Of a stretch of DNA of 39,234 bases, positions 16,908-24,921 are shown one piece after another (the first letter of the stretch is position 1; each line of letters opens with the position of its first letter). The DNA is from an uncultured Acidobacteriota bacterium. GTDB taxonomy: Bacteria > Acidobacteriota > UBA6911 > CAINFC01. A model generated the notes under the pieces. That model ran no database searches. It had not been told where the DNA came from and saw only the letters and a list, made by a program, of their open reading frames with translations. The translations under genes and the position numbers were made by a program. The stretch covers positions 1-39,234 of the forward strand of contig CAINFC010000061.1 of NCBI GenBank assembly GCA_903847975.1, written 5' to 3'.

Positions 16908-18371
16908 ATGAGCCATAGCGAGGATTTTTCGAACCTCAAGCCGGAGCCGATCTGGCGATATTTCCGGGAGATTTGCCAAATTCCTCACGAATCGAAAAAC
17001 GAGGAAGGGATCATCCGCTATGTATTGGGAGTGGCGGAGCGGCTTGGCCTTTCCGCTGCCCGGGATCCGATCGGCAACGTGGTGGTTCGCAAGCCGGCTT
17101 CCGCCGGATGTGAAAGTTATCCCTCGGTAGCCCTGCAATCCCACCTGGATATGGTCTGCGAAAAGAATGCCGGAACCGTTCACGATTTTGCTCAGGATCC
17201 CATTCAGTGGGTTCGCCAGGGGAATTTCCTTATGGCCAGGGGAACCACGCTGGGCGCCGACAACGGGATCGGCGTGGCTGCCGCCCTGGCCCTGATGGAG
17301 GATCGGCATTGCCCGCACGGCCCGCTGGAAATGCTCTTCACTGTGGATGAGGAAACCGGGCTGACAGGGGCGGCCGGCCTTTCGGGCGACTTTCTTGCCA
17401 GCCGGATTCTGATCAACCTGGATTCGGAAGAGGAAGGAATCCTTTACGTCGGCTGTGCCGGGGGAAGGGATACGTGCGCTTCCTGGCCGGTTCTCCGGGA
17501 GGTGGTGCCGGGCGGGTGCCGCGGGTTCCTGCTGAAAGTGGGCGGCCTTCTCGGAGGGCACTCCGGGATGGAAATCCATAAAAGCCGGGGGAATGCCATC
17601 AAGATCCTGAACCGGGTGCTCCTGGACCTGCTGCCGCTCGGAGTGCGCATCGCCTCTTTGCAGGGCGGAAACAAACACAATGCCATCCCCCGCGAAGCGA
17701 ATGCCCTTCTGGCCGTGCCGGCCGACCAGACCGGGACCGTGTCGTCCAAAGTAGCGGCCTGGGATCGGACGGTCCGGGAGGAACTGGCTTCCATCGACAG
17801 CGGTGTTTGGATTACTCTGGCTGCCGATGACGGCGCGGAACTTTCATCGGTCTGGGATGCGGGCATCACAGACAAAATCTGCCTGGCTTTATCCGCCGTT
17901 CCTCATGGGGTGGCCAAGATGAGTGCCGATATCCGGGATCTGGTGGAAACCAGCACCAACCTGGCCACGATTCAAACCGGGAAGGACGCTGTCAAGGTGG
18001 TGACCAGCCAGCGGAGTTCGGTCGCCTCCGAAATTGCGGAAATGCGCCAGACCGTGGCCTCAGTCTTCCGGCTATCGGGGGCGGAGGTCAGCGGCTCCAA
18101 AGGTTATCCGGGCTGGAAGCCCAACCTGGCTTCCCCCGTTTTGAACCTGTCGATTGTCACCTATCGGAATCTGTTCGGCAGGGAACCGGAAATCAAGGCA
18201 GTGCATGCTGGCCTGGAATGCGGGCTGATCGGGGAAAAATTTCCGGGCATGGATATGGTTTCGTTCGGGCCGACCCTGGAAGGAGTTCACTCCCCGGATG
18301 AAAAAGTGCATATCGACACGGTGGAGCGCTTCTGGCTCTATCTCTGCACCGTTCTGCAGAACGTCCGCTGA
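16908..18371 (+). CDS. pepD: Aminoacyl-histidine dipeptidase (PepD-like, peptidase family M20C)
   Basis: This 487-residue M20C metallopeptidase of the PepD / beta-Ala-His dipeptidase type cleaves dipeptides such as Xaa-His in the cytoplasm. Metal ligands are seen as His79 and Asp81 in LQSHLDMV, Asp118 in TLGADNGIGVAAAL and Glu148-Glu149 in TVDEETGLTGA, with a C-terminal histidine in EGVHSPDEKVHIDT. The inserted lid and dimerisation domain lies in between. Length matches the E. coli enzyme (about 485). ATG 16908 has AGGAG nine bases upstream. An in-frame start 20 codons upstream falls in the terminator. No signal peptide. Its stop codon touches the stop of the convergent flagellar-cluster gene. 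Confidence 0.94.
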   Translation: MSHSEDFSNLKPEPIWRYFREICQIPHESKNEEGIIRYVLGVAERLGLSAARDPIGNVVVRKPASAGCESYPSVALQSHLDMVCEKNAGTVHDFAQDPIQWVRQGNFLMARGTTLGADNGIGVAAALALMEDRHCPHGPLEMLFTVDEETGLTGAAGLSGDFLASRILINLDSEEEGILYVGCAGGRDTCASWPVLREVVPGGCRGFLLKVGGLLGGHSGMEIHKSRGNAIKILNRVLLDLLPLGVRIASLQGGNKHNAIPREANALLAVPADQTGTVSSKVAAWDRTVREELASIDSGVWITLAADDGAELSSVWDAGITDKICLALSAVPHGVAKMSADIRDLVETSTNLATIQTGKDAVKVVTSQRSSVASEIAEMRQTVASVFRLSGAEVSGSKGYPGWKPNLASPVLNLSIVTYRNLFGREPEIKAVHAGLECGLIGEKFPGMDMVSFGPTLEGVHSPDEKVHIDTVERFWLYLCTVLQNVR

Positions 18372-18614
18372 TCAGAGAAGCGGCCTGATCTCGTATTCCA
18401 GAAGGTCGGCTGCCCGGAGGTAGTCGCCCCGTTCCTGTGCCTCGACCAGCGCCTGGATATGGGGCAGCAAGAGAGGGAGCGGTGTGGCGGCTGCGATGTC
18501 CGGGCGGGCCAGGTGCCCGCTCAGCTTCTGAAGGAAGGTCGCCAGATGGTGGTTGCCCGCTCCCTCCATGCCCAGGCGCAGGCAGAAAACCGCCTTGCGT
18601 AAATCATCCTGCAT
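18372..18614 (-). CDS. Small helical protein at the end of the flagellar cluster
   Basis: This 80-residue acidic and leucine-rich protein (MQDDLRKAVFCLRLGMEGAG, ending EYEIRPLL) appears all-helical. I do not recognise a family. It starts inside the last codons of the maf-like gene, an 11-base overlap, so translation is probably coupled. A helical protein with LLPHIQALVEAQERGDYLRAADLLEYEI could be a TPR-like or FliS-like adaptor. The phrase ERGDYLRAADLLEYEI resembles the C-terminal part of helical flagellar chaperone-like proteins, but that is speculative. The last base of its gene abuts the pepD stop. Confidence 0.65.
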   Translation of the reverse strand: MQDDLRKAVFCLRLGMEGAGNHHLATFLQKLSGHLARPDIAAATPLPLLLPHIQALVEAQERGDYLRAADLLEYEIRPLL

Positions 18615-19947
18615 CGTGTTCCTCGTTCATCCATTCCGCCCCCTGAAGGTCGGCCCCCGCCTTTCCCCGTTTCAGGAACCGGACTTCCGGGTGCCGGGCA
18701 AGGTATTGTTCCAGGTCCCGAATATACCCGAGGAAATTGGCGTCGGTCGGCACCGGCCGTCCGCGCCCGTTCCGGGTGGTAAAGCGATGCGAGCTTTCTC
18801 CGGCGATTCGGGAGGCGGCCACGGCACCGGCCGCATGCGATTTGCCCTCCGGATAACTGAAGTCTACTCCCAGGAGTACGACTTCCCGTGCTCCCATGCG
18901 CACCGCCAGGTCAATCGCGGTATGCACCACGGTCCCCGAGCAATAAAGGGACGGCCGTGGCCATTGCCGGCGCAGGCTGTCATAGAGCGGTTCGTCCAGG
19001 TAAAAGGCCAGGCGTGGGCCGGGCCAGAACCGCAGCAGCTCCGGGCAGACCACCGGGGCATAGGCCAGAGTTACGGCCGCCAGCGGCTCTGCGGGCAGGG
19101 ATCGAACGTGGTCGAAAACAAAAGGGGAATGATCCAGGGCCAGGGCGATTTCCGGGAAAATCCCGGCATCCAGCAGAGGCTTGACCGCTCGGGTTACGGT
19201 AATCAGGGTCGCATCGGACCGGTTTTGCCGGAGCCAGTCCAGGTTTGTTTCCAGCGTCGGGCCGGCGCCCACGACGATAAACCGGCCCTCCGGCCTGGAT
19301 CCGAAAAGGATTCCCGTGTCTCCGTCCGACTTCAGGAAAGGGCGATTTTCCTCCAAGCGCTGATGGAACAGATCCTGCAGGCGGAGGAAGTGCTCTTCCT
19401 GGTAGGGGTGATTGAGCTCCAGAACCAACTGGTCCCGCAGGACCAGGGAGTCGTCCGAGGCCAGGCGCAGGTAGGCCGGCATGGCAAGCCATGGCTTCTG
19501 CAACTGCCTTTGGCCGGAGCCGAGCAACAATTCCACCCGGGGATCCCGGAGCCAGTCCAGGCGACCGCTTTGCTGCAGTACCAGCCGGTCGATGCCGGGG
19601 TGGAGAAGCACCACGTTGATCCGGGCCAGATGCCGCATTTCCAGGAGCACCGTGATCAGATCCCCGAAACCCATTCCATAAACCCAGACATTCCGGCTGT
19701 CGGGGGGCAGGCGCGAGGCCTGGAGCCTCGCCTCCCCGAGGCGGTCATAGGCGCTGGTAAGCTGCAGCCCATGAACGAGGAGCGTCGATTGAGGGGTATG
19801 GGCGGAAACCTGCCAGCTTTCGGGGAGCGGAGAGCGCTGAAGCCGCTGCCAGACATCGGGCCAGCGACGGCGCACGGCAGCGAGGTTTTCGTTCCCGGCG
19901 CTGCCGCAGGGTCTTTCCTGAAGGGAGCCGGAAAGGGGAGGGAGCAT
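18604..19947 (-). CDS. Motility-associated factor (MAF/DUF115) glycosyltransferase-like protein
   Basis: This 447-residue protein has the MAF_flag10 / MptE-like core: RFIVVGAGPTLETNLDWLRQ, DATLITVTRAVKPLLDAGI, PEIALALDHSPF, and VHTAIDLAVRMGAREVVLLG followed by VDFSYPEGKSHAAG. Maf proteins of Aeromonas, Campylobacter and others are thought to attach nonulosonic acids to flagellin. The N-terminal part (YGMGFGDLITVLLEM) is a methyltransferase-like fold seen in many family members. It is shorter than Campylobacter Maf proteins (about 600 or more), mainly from compact ends. It follows csrA by 18 bases in the flagellar cluster, which supports a flagellar role. No flagellin gene is in the window. 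Confidence 0.85.
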   Translation of the reverse strand: MLPPLSGSLQERPCGSAGNENLAAVRRRWPDVWQRLQRSPLPESWQVSAHTPQSTLLVHGLQLTSAYDRLGEARLQASRLPPDSRNVWVYGMGFGDLITVLLEMRHLARINVVLLHPGIDRLVLQQSGRLDWLRDPRVELLLGSGQRQLQKPWLAMPAYLRLASDDSLVLRDQLVLELNHPYQEEHFLRLQDLFHQRLEENRPFLKSDGDTGILFGSRPEGRFIVVGAGPTLETNLDWLRQNRSDATLITVTRAVKPLLDAGIFPEIALALDHSPFVFDHVRSLPAEPLAAVTLAYAPVVCPELLRFWPGPRLAFYLDEPLYDSLRRQWPRPSLYCSGTVVHTAIDLAVRMGAREVVLLGVDFSYPEGKSHAAGAVAASRIAGESSHRFTTRNGRGRPVPTDANFLGYIRDLEQYLARHPEVRFLKRGKAGADLQGAEWMNEEHDAG

Positions 19948-19965
19948 GCTGGGGAAACCCGGGGC

Positions 19966-20205
19966 TTACTTCCGGCGGAGGCTGGCAATGATTTTTTTCA
20001 GGGCCTCCGGGTCCTGTGCGGTTCCTGCCGCTGCGGCCAGGTTTTCACGGAGAATCTGTTCGTGTATTTCGTGGCGATGCACGGGAATGTGCCGGGGAGC
20101 CTCGATTCCCACCTTGACGTGATCGCGGTCGATGGTGAGAATTCTGACCTCAATCTCTCCGGCAATAACCAGGCCTTCCCCTGCTTTACGACTGAAAACC
20201 AGCAC
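19966..20205 (-). CDS. csrA: Carbon storage regulator CsrA
   Basis: CsrA is an RNA-binding dimer that blocks translation at GGA motifs. In flagellated bacteria it often represses flagellin and is held inactive by FliW. The 79-residue protein has the standard core MLVFSRKAGEGLVIAGEIEV and DHVKVGIEAPRHIPVHRHEI, and a C-terminal extension of about 25 residues (ALKKIIASLRRK) typical of FliW-containing bacteria. GTG is the start, seven bases after AAGGAG. The gene lies 32 bases downstream of fliW, consistent with the known FliW-CsrA partner switch. The extension could serve as the FliW contact. Confidence 0.96.
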   Translation of the reverse strand: MLVFSRKAGEGLVIAGEIEVRILTIDRDHVKVGIEAPRHIPVHRHEIHEQILRENLAAAAGTAQDPEALKKIIASLRRK

Positions 20206-20237
20206 AACAAATCTCCTTGCAGCTCTGAATCTATCTT

Positions 20238-20681
20238 CTAGGATGGCGGTTGGACCTCATCCTGAAACAGGATGTACTTGACCGGGTAACTGTTCTGCTC
20301 CTGAATGACCTGGCAGCCGCGCATGCTTTCGGCGTCGATGACCAGCGGGGCCAGGAGGTTGACCGTTGTCTTCTCCACTTCCGGAGAGGGGGTCACGATC
20401 ACCCAGTAGATCAGCCGGTGCTTCTCCTCAAAAAGCAGCGATTGACGGGCTTCTTCATGAATGCTGACCTCATAGTCAGGAATGATTTCCAGCGGACTGA
20501 TTACCAGAAAAGCGATTTCGGGAGTTTCGAGCGATACCAGATAACGAAAGGGTGCCAGATCGTCGCCTTCGCAAAGAATAAACTTCTTGAGGTTGGGCAA
20601 TCCGAACATTCCCTGGGGGAAAAAAATGACCGACTCCTCGTTGAACTCCAGGGTGCCCAGAAAAAGAGTTTTGATTTGCAT
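20238..20681 (-). CDS. fliW: Flagellar assembly factor FliW
   Basis: FliW binds CsrA and flagellin. When flagellin is free FliW lets go of CsrA less readily, coupling export to translation. The 147-residue protein has family features: an N-terminal strand (MQIKTLFLGTLEFNEESVIF), FPQGMFGLPNLKKFIL, FRYLVSLETPEIAFLVISPL and LLAPLVIDAESMRGCQVI near the end. ATG 20681 is preferred over an in-frame start 18 codons upstream because it matches family N-termini. The ribosome site is weak. It lies immediately upstream of csrA. Confidence 0.95.
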   Translation of the reverse strand: MQIKTLFLGTLEFNEESVIFFPQGMFGLPNLKKFILCEGDDLAPFRYLVSLETPEIAFLVISPLEIIPDYEVSIHEEARQSLLFEEKHRLIYWVIVTPSPEVEKTTVNLLAPLVIDAESMRGCQVIQEQNSYPVKYILFQDEVQPPS

Positions 20682-20798
20682 ATCGCCCGAATTCCGTAAA
20701 ATGTTTCGTTTTCTACCGGGGATCGACTCGTCCAAGCAAAGATAACCTCTTTAGGCACCGAAGTAAAGCGGGGATCGATAAAGCGGTTCGCATGGCAC

Positions 20799-21782
20799 TC
20801 ATCCGATGAAGTCGAACAAAGTGCTCTTCATCACGTTGCCCTGGGCGTACAAAGTAGCCTGATTGGCAGCCTGGTTCAGGGAAAGTTCGGTAACGCTCTT
20901 GGCAATGTCAACGTCTTCCACGCTGGACAGGCGCGTCTGAAGCTGCAGTTCCTGGTCCTGCAGATCAAACTCCACCTGCTGGATCAGGTTGAGTCGTGCC
21001 CCGAGCGCGCCTCTGGATTCGGAAATGCGCGCCCGGGCGCTTTCCAGGAGAGGGGCCATCTGCGTAAAAGAGGGCGTTCCCGATTGGATATTCCCCTGGC
21101 GGATCGCCTCGGCCATCTGTCGCAGGGTTTCAAATACGTCTTCCGGATTGGCCGGAGCCGGCGGAGGGCTCGGCACCGGAGAGGGATAGATGTCGGTGGC
21201 GAAAATCTGGATCCCGCTCATCGTATCCTGGATGTCGAGCGAAGAGGCGACCTGGATTTCGCGGTCGTTGTTGTCCCCGCGGAATGCGACGTAGCTGGTC
21301 AGTGGGTCGGGATTGGTGTTGGTGGGATCGGCCGGATCGATGAAAATATATGGCTTGATATTGTTTTGGGCCCCGGCGAAAATATAGACCCCCTGCAGGG
21401 AGCTGTTGGCCAGCTCGACCAGCTCCTTGCGGATGTTGAGGATCGCTTCGGCTGACCTTTTCAGCTGGCTGCTCGGCAGGAAAGATCCAGCGGCCTGGTT
21501 GGCGATCTGCTGCGCCTTGTACAGCAGCTGGGTGGCGCTGTCCAGGACGGAGTCCGCGTAGCTCATCGTGGAGCGGGCCCGGACGATGTTTTCCCTGTAA
21601 AGGGCCAGGTATCCAGCCTGTCGGCGGATCACCTGTGCTTCGGCCGCGCTGTTCGGATCTTCGGAATCCGCCAGAAAGCGGCGCCCCGAGGAGAGCTGCT
21701 GCGAAATCTGATCCTCGCGGGTGCGGTTGGTATCCAGCTGGCGAAGATGAAAAAGGGAAGTCCCGTATTCCGTGATTCTCAT
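20799..21782 (-). CDS. flgL: Flagellar hook-associated protein 3 (FlgL)
   Basis: FlgL joins hook and filament. The 327-residue protein has a flagellin-like N-terminal helix (MRITEYGTSLFHLRQLDTNR, with SSGRRFLADSEDPNSAAEAQ following) and C-terminal helix (SSVEDVDIAKSVTELSLNQA, ending MKSTLFDFIG). The middle region carries a proline-rich loop (PSPVPSPPPAPANPEDVFET). Length is near the E. coli protein (317). It starts two bases after the flgK stop, so translation is coupled. It is in the late module behind the sigma-28-like promoter of flgM. Confidence 0.95.
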   Translation of the reverse strand: MRITEYGTSLFHLRQLDTNRTREDQISQQLSSGRRFLADSEDPNSAAEAQVIRRQAGYLALYRENIVRARSTMSYADSVLDSATQLLYKAQQIANQAAGSFLPSSQLKRSAEAILNIRKELVELANSSLQGVYIFAGAQNNIKPYIFIDPADPTNTNPDPLTSYVAFRGDNNDREIQVASSLDIQDTMSGIQIFATDIYPSPVPSPPPAPANPEDVFETLRQMAEAIRQGNIQSGTPSFTQMAPLLESARARISESRGALGARLNLIQQVEFDLQDQELQLQTRLSSVEDVDIAKSVTELSLNQAANQATLYAQGNVMKSTLFDFIG

Positions 21783-21784
21783 AA

Positions 21785-23209
21785 TTAACCTGCCAATCGC
21801 AAAACCTCTTCGGTCAGCTGGTTGATCACGCTGAAAAACCGGGAAGAGGCTTCAAAAGCTTTCTGATAGCGGATCATGTCCGTGGCCTCCTCGTCCAGGG
21901 AGACCCCGGACACCGATTCGCGCTGCCGCTGGAGCTGCAGGATCAGAGCGGTCTGCGTTTCCAGGGAATCGTTGGCATTGGAGGTTTGCGAGGCAATATC
22001 CGTGGTCAGCTGCAGGAGATAGTCGCTGTAGGTCATCCCGGTCAGCGCAGCCGGAATGGGGATGGTGGAAGGCAGCTGTTGGGAAAAGTCGTACAGAGCC
22101 CGGATGTTGGTGTTGTCGCCGGGCCCGGCCGAAGTACCGGGTGTGGATCCGACGCCCGCCGCAGCGATCCGCTTGGGATCCGTGATCCCGACCTGGATCG
22201 TGGTCGCCGAAATCGTTCCCGTCGCCGGGACGAAGAACGCCTGACCGGCATTGCCCAGCAGGTCAAAGCCCTGCTGATGAACCGCGTTGAAGCGGTCGCG
22301 CAGGTCCTGCGCCAGCAGATCCAGCCGGGTGGAAACGTCCGCCAGGATGTTGGTCTGAAAATCGAGCTGGGCTCCGATGCTGCCCGACTCCGAGGAAAGG
22401 AGCTCGTCGGTGATATCTGTGCCGTCCACCAGAACCCGGCTTGTTCCGGTGGTTCCCGAAATGGAGGTGGAGATCGTCCGTTCCCCGGTTTCGGAGACCA
22501 GCACCCGCCCCTTGCCGGTCGTGACGATCAGGGACCCGTTCGGCGCTTCATAGGAGGATACTTCCATCAGCTGGCCCAGTTCCTGGAGGGCCACATTCCT
22601 CTTGTCCCGCAGGGCGCCGGAATCGATGGAGCCCGCTTCGGTCTGAACCAGCTGCCGGTTGAGGTCATCGATCTCATTCAACAGATCGTTGGCCTTTCCG
22701 GCCAGGAAATCGACTCTGCCGTTGGCCTGCTCTTTCAATTCCTGCACGGTGAGCGCCTTGGTCCGCAGGTTGGTGGTGAGGGTCTGGGCTTTGAGCAGAA
22801 CCCCCTGCCGCAGGGAAATGTTCGACGGGTCGGAGGACAACTCCAGGAGGCTCCCGAAAAAGTCCTGCAGCGTTTTCTGCAGACCGTTTTGCCCGCTTTC
22901 GTTGAAGACATCCTCCAGTTGCTTGAGCCCCGTGGAGAGGTCGCTGTAGTACCCGGATTTCTTCTGCTCCTGCGCCAGGCGGATTTCGATGAACCGGTCG
23001 CGGAGAGCCTGCACCTCGGAGACACTGGCGCCCTGCCCGAATATCAGTTTCCCTTCGCGGATTGGTGCGTTTTCCGTAATCCGGGCGCGAAGGCGGGAAT
23101 ATCCGGGCGTGTTGACATTGGCAATGTTGTTTTTGACCGTTTCCATCGCCGCCTGCTGCACCTGCATGGACTGGCGTGTGAATCCCAGAATGGAAAAAAG
23201 CCCTGCCAT
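21785..23209 (-). CDS. flgK: Flagellar hook-associated protein 1 (FlgK)
   Basis: FlgK is the first hook-filament junction protein. The 474-residue protein has the rod/hook N-terminal motif (MAGLFSILGFTRQSMQVQQA, ending VKNNIANVNTPGYSR) and the matching C-terminus (DEEATDMIRYQKAFEASSRF, then FSVINQLTEEVLRLAG). The variable middle domain is moderate in size. E. coli FlgK is about 547 residues, so this one is compact. The ATG at 23209 has AAGGAG nine bases upstream, which fixes the start. An in-frame start 51 codons upstream lies inside flgN. It overlaps nothing and precedes flgL by two bases. Confidence 0.96.
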   Translation of the reverse strand: MAGLFSILGFTRQSMQVQQAAMETVKNNIANVNTPGYSRLRARITENAPIREGKLIFGQGASVSEVQALRDRFIEIRLAQEQKKSGYYSDLSTGLKQLEDVFNESGQNGLQKTLQDFFGSLLELSSDPSNISLRQGVLLKAQTLTTNLRTKALTVQELKEQANGRVDFLAGKANDLLNEIDDLNRQLVQTEAGSIDSGALRDKRNVALQELGQLMEVSSYEAPNGSLIVTTGKGRVLVSETGERTISTSISGTTGTSRVLVDGTDITDELLSSESGSIGAQLDFQTNILADVSTRLDLLAQDLRDRFNAVHQQGFDLLGNAGQAFFVPATGTISATTIQVGITDPKRIAAAGVGSTPGTSAGPGDNTNIRALYDFSQQLPSTIPIPAALTGMTYSDYLLQLTTDIASQTSNANDSLETQTALILQLQRQRESVSGVSLDEEATDMIRYQKAFEASSRFFSVINQLTEEVLRLAG

Positions 23210-23231
23210 AATTTCAGCTCCTTGACCCCGG

Positions 23232-23687
23232 TCATCCCTTGTAGTGGAGATAACCAAGCGACTTGCTGTTCCTGTTTGCCGGGGAATAGGTTGCGTCCCT
23301 GCGGTTCTGATCCAGGAGAACCATTCCACGCATATACCCAAGCAAATTCTGAGCCAGAACATTCTGGATCTTGGCCAGTTTGCGAACCTGGTGGGCCAGC
23401 TCCTTCAACTGTTCGCCGGGAGAGGGCTCGGCGGGAGCTGCGGCATGGACCTCTTCCCATTGACGCAGGCTGTCAAATCCGGATGTTTTCAGCTTTTTCT
23501 GGAGCTCGGCGAGGGTAAAAAGAATTTTCTGGATATGGGTTTCGAGAGCAGGAGGGATATCGGAAAGCTCCGCCATCCGGGAATCGAGCCAGGGGGCTTG
23601 CGAACTTTCCAGATAAGCCAGCAGATCGGCAAACTGCCGGCTGAGCAGGGAGGAAGCCCTCCCCACCGGGGCGCCAGGGGTATTCAT
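23232..23687 (-). CDS. flgN: FlgN-like flagellar export chaperone
   Basis: This 151-residue, mostly helical protein sits between flgM and flgK, the normal place of flgN, which encodes the export chaperone for FlgK and FlgL. The sequence has two long helices (LLSRQFADLLAYLESSQAPW and LKELAHQVRKLAKIQNVLAQ) and a C-terminal tail NLLGYMRGMVLLDQNRRDAT that continues to SKSLGYLHYKG. Similar tails with a Y-x-x-G ending occur in FlgN proteins. The assignment rests mainly on gene order and helical content. ATG 23687 is chosen. A TTG four codons upstream is possible. Confidence 0.7.
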   Translation of the reverse strand: MNTPGAPVGRASSLLSRQFADLLAYLESSQAPWLDSRMAELSDIPPALETHIQKILFTLAELQKKLKTSGFDSLRQWEEVHAAAPAEPSPGEQLKELAHQVRKLAKIQNVLAQNLLGYMRGMVLLDQNRRDATYSPANRNSKSLGYLHYKG

Positions 23688-23711
23688 ATCGGGGTCCAAA
23701 AATTATTTCAG

Positions 23712-23909
23712 TTAGAGCGTCAAATCGACGACATGGCGTACTTCTTTTTCCGGCACTTCCTCCGACGTAACGGATTCCGATGGCGGACGCTTCCGATTGC
23801 GTTCCCGCTTCCGGCTTTCCGAATCCGTCGATTCATCCAGGGTACCCACACGGTGGACCGAATCCACCGGCAGGGCCCTTTGCCATCTTAATGACAGCAG
23901 GCCGTCCAT
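23712..23909 (-). CDS. Small charged protein between flgM and flgN
   Basis: This 65-residue protein starts MDGLLSLRWQRALPVDSVHR, has a highly charged, Arg/Glu/Ser-rich centre (ESRKRERNRKRPPSES) and ends HVVDLTL. No family is recognised. The charged middle suggests disorder. ATG 23909 follows GGAGAG at good spacing. It sits in line with the flagellar genes, 43 bases after flgM and 24 bases before flgN. Small proteins with an arginine-rich centre and a HVDV-like C-terminus occur in flagellar operons of some other bacteria to my memory, but I cannot name a family. Confidence 0.6.
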   Translation of the reverse strand: MDGLLSLRWQRALPVDSVHRVGTLDESTDSESRKRERNRKRPPSESVTSEEVPEKEVRHVVDLTL

Positions 23910-23952
23910 GGCGCTCTCCAACCCCGGCTACCCCTGGCAAGAGGGGCAGCTT

Positions 23953-24285
23953 TTACCCGCGAAAATCGATATAGTCACCTTTGGAAACGATCTTTTCCGC
24001 CAGCTGTTTGGGATCGGCAGAGTAATTGCCGCTGTCATACTTGTTTTTGATCTCCTGGACTTTATCCGTGCGAACATCGGGAAGCTGTCGTGCGGCATCA
24101 AGAAAAAGCTGCACGTCCCGGCCCGTACTGGACAATTCCACCTGATCCGATTGGCTGCCTACCCCCTGGGATCCTGCACGGTCCTCGCCGAGCGCACCTG
24201 TGCCGGTGCGCTCGAGACGGGAGGCCGACCCGGAGGTATTAATCTGATCCAAACGCGTTTGCGGATAAACCTCGCTCACCTTCAT
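23953..24285 (-). CDS. flgM: Anti-sigma-28 factor FlgM
   Basis: FlgM holds sigma-28 (FliA) inactive until the hook is complete and FlgM is exported. The 110-residue protein has the expected disordered N-terminal part and the conserved C-terminal region: VELSSTGRDVQLFLDAARQL, then DVRTDKVQEIKNKYDSGNYS and PKQLAEKIVSKGDYIDF. The C-terminal half contains the sigma-binding helices. ATG 24285 follows GAAGGATGG. A sigma-28-like promoter lies about 145 bases upstream, so FlgM is probably autoregulated through sigma-28. It heads the late module that leads to flgK, flgL, fliW and csrA. Confidence 0.92.
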   Translation of the reverse strand: MKVSEVYPQTRLDQINTSGSASRLERTGTGALGEDRAGSQGVGSQSDQVELSSTGRDVQLFLDAARQLPDVRTDKVQEIKNKYDSGNYSADPKQLAEKIVSKGDYIDFRG

Positions 24286-24429
24286 AAAAATCCATCCTTC
24301 ATACTTCCTGTGGCTTTTGGCCCAGGCAGCAAGCTAAGAAACTGCAGCAATTGTGCTTTGCTTTCCAGCAGCCGTAATTCCATAGTGAATCCCGGAGCTG
24401 AAAACGTTTCTCCTTTTCCTACATTCTCC

Positions 24430-24456
24430 ATATCGGTCAAAAGTGTTCAAGACTTA
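24430..24456 (-). promoter_or_regulatory. Sigma-28 (FliA)-like promoter for flgM
   Basis: On the minus strand TAAG (24453-24456) and ACCGATAT (24430-24437) are separated by exactly 15 bases, compared with the FliA consensus TAAA-N15-GCCGATAA. The core CCGATA is intact. It lies in the flgJ-flgM gap and points at flgM. Confidence 0.6.
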
Positions 24457-24506
24457 AGCACAAACCATTGGATCAAATCAAACTTTTCCTGCGATGGGAA
24501 ATTTTT

Positions 24507-24887
24507 TCACCAGGACCTGCCCGAAAGTCCCGGCCAGACACCCCCGTTTTCCCTGTCGCTTTTTTCCGGGGAGCTTTGCCTCATCTTTTCGATGGCGGCA
24601 ACCTTGGTCTTAAGCATCTCGGCAACACCCAGACGGGCATTCTTGCTGATAGCTCTGGCCAGCTGCTGATACATCAGGTCATAGCAAGTCTCCTTTCCCA
24701 GGCCGTCGCTGTCGTTCCACCCTTCTTCGGATTCCTCCTCCAGCGTATTTCGCATGCTTTGCATCATATTTTCCACCAGCATGGCCTCAAACTCATCGGC
24801 CGCCTCCTCCAGCTTTCGCTGGTGAGCGCTTTGCGGAGCCGACCACTGCATGGTTTTCAGATCCAGATTCGCCATAGAAATGCTCAT
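24507..24887 (-). CDS. flgJ: Rod-binding protein, FlgJ N-terminal domain only
   Basis: This 126-residue protein matches the N-terminal rod-binding (rod cap) domain of FlgJ: QRKLEEAADEFEAMLVENMM, QSMRNTLEEESEEGWNDSDG and YQQLARAISKNARLGVAEML. The peptidoglycan hydrolase domain of E. coli FlgJ (about 313 residues) is absent, as in many alpha-, delta- and epsilon-type flagella, which use a separate lytic enzyme. GGTGA precedes ATG 24887. It is 34 bases downstream of flgI in the rod and ring module. Confidence 0.93.
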   Translation of the reverse strand: MSISMANLDLKTMQWSAPQSAHQRKLEEAADEFEAMLVENMMQSMRNTLEEESEEGWNDSDGLGKETCYDLMYQQLARAISKNARLGVAEMLKTKVAAIEKMRQSSPEKSDRENGGVWPGLSGRSW

Positions 24888-24921
24888 AAAATCACCGGTA
24901 AGGTAAAAAATCCTGCCCTGA

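Noticed and set aside
18553-20241. Plus-strand frame over maf-like, csrA and fliW genes
   Set aside because: Antisense to three recognised genes and without domain similarity.
24286-24360. Possible sigma-54 site close to flgM (AAGCAC, then CTGCA)
   Set aside because: The -24 position reads AG instead of GG. The sigma-28-like motif nearby fits better.
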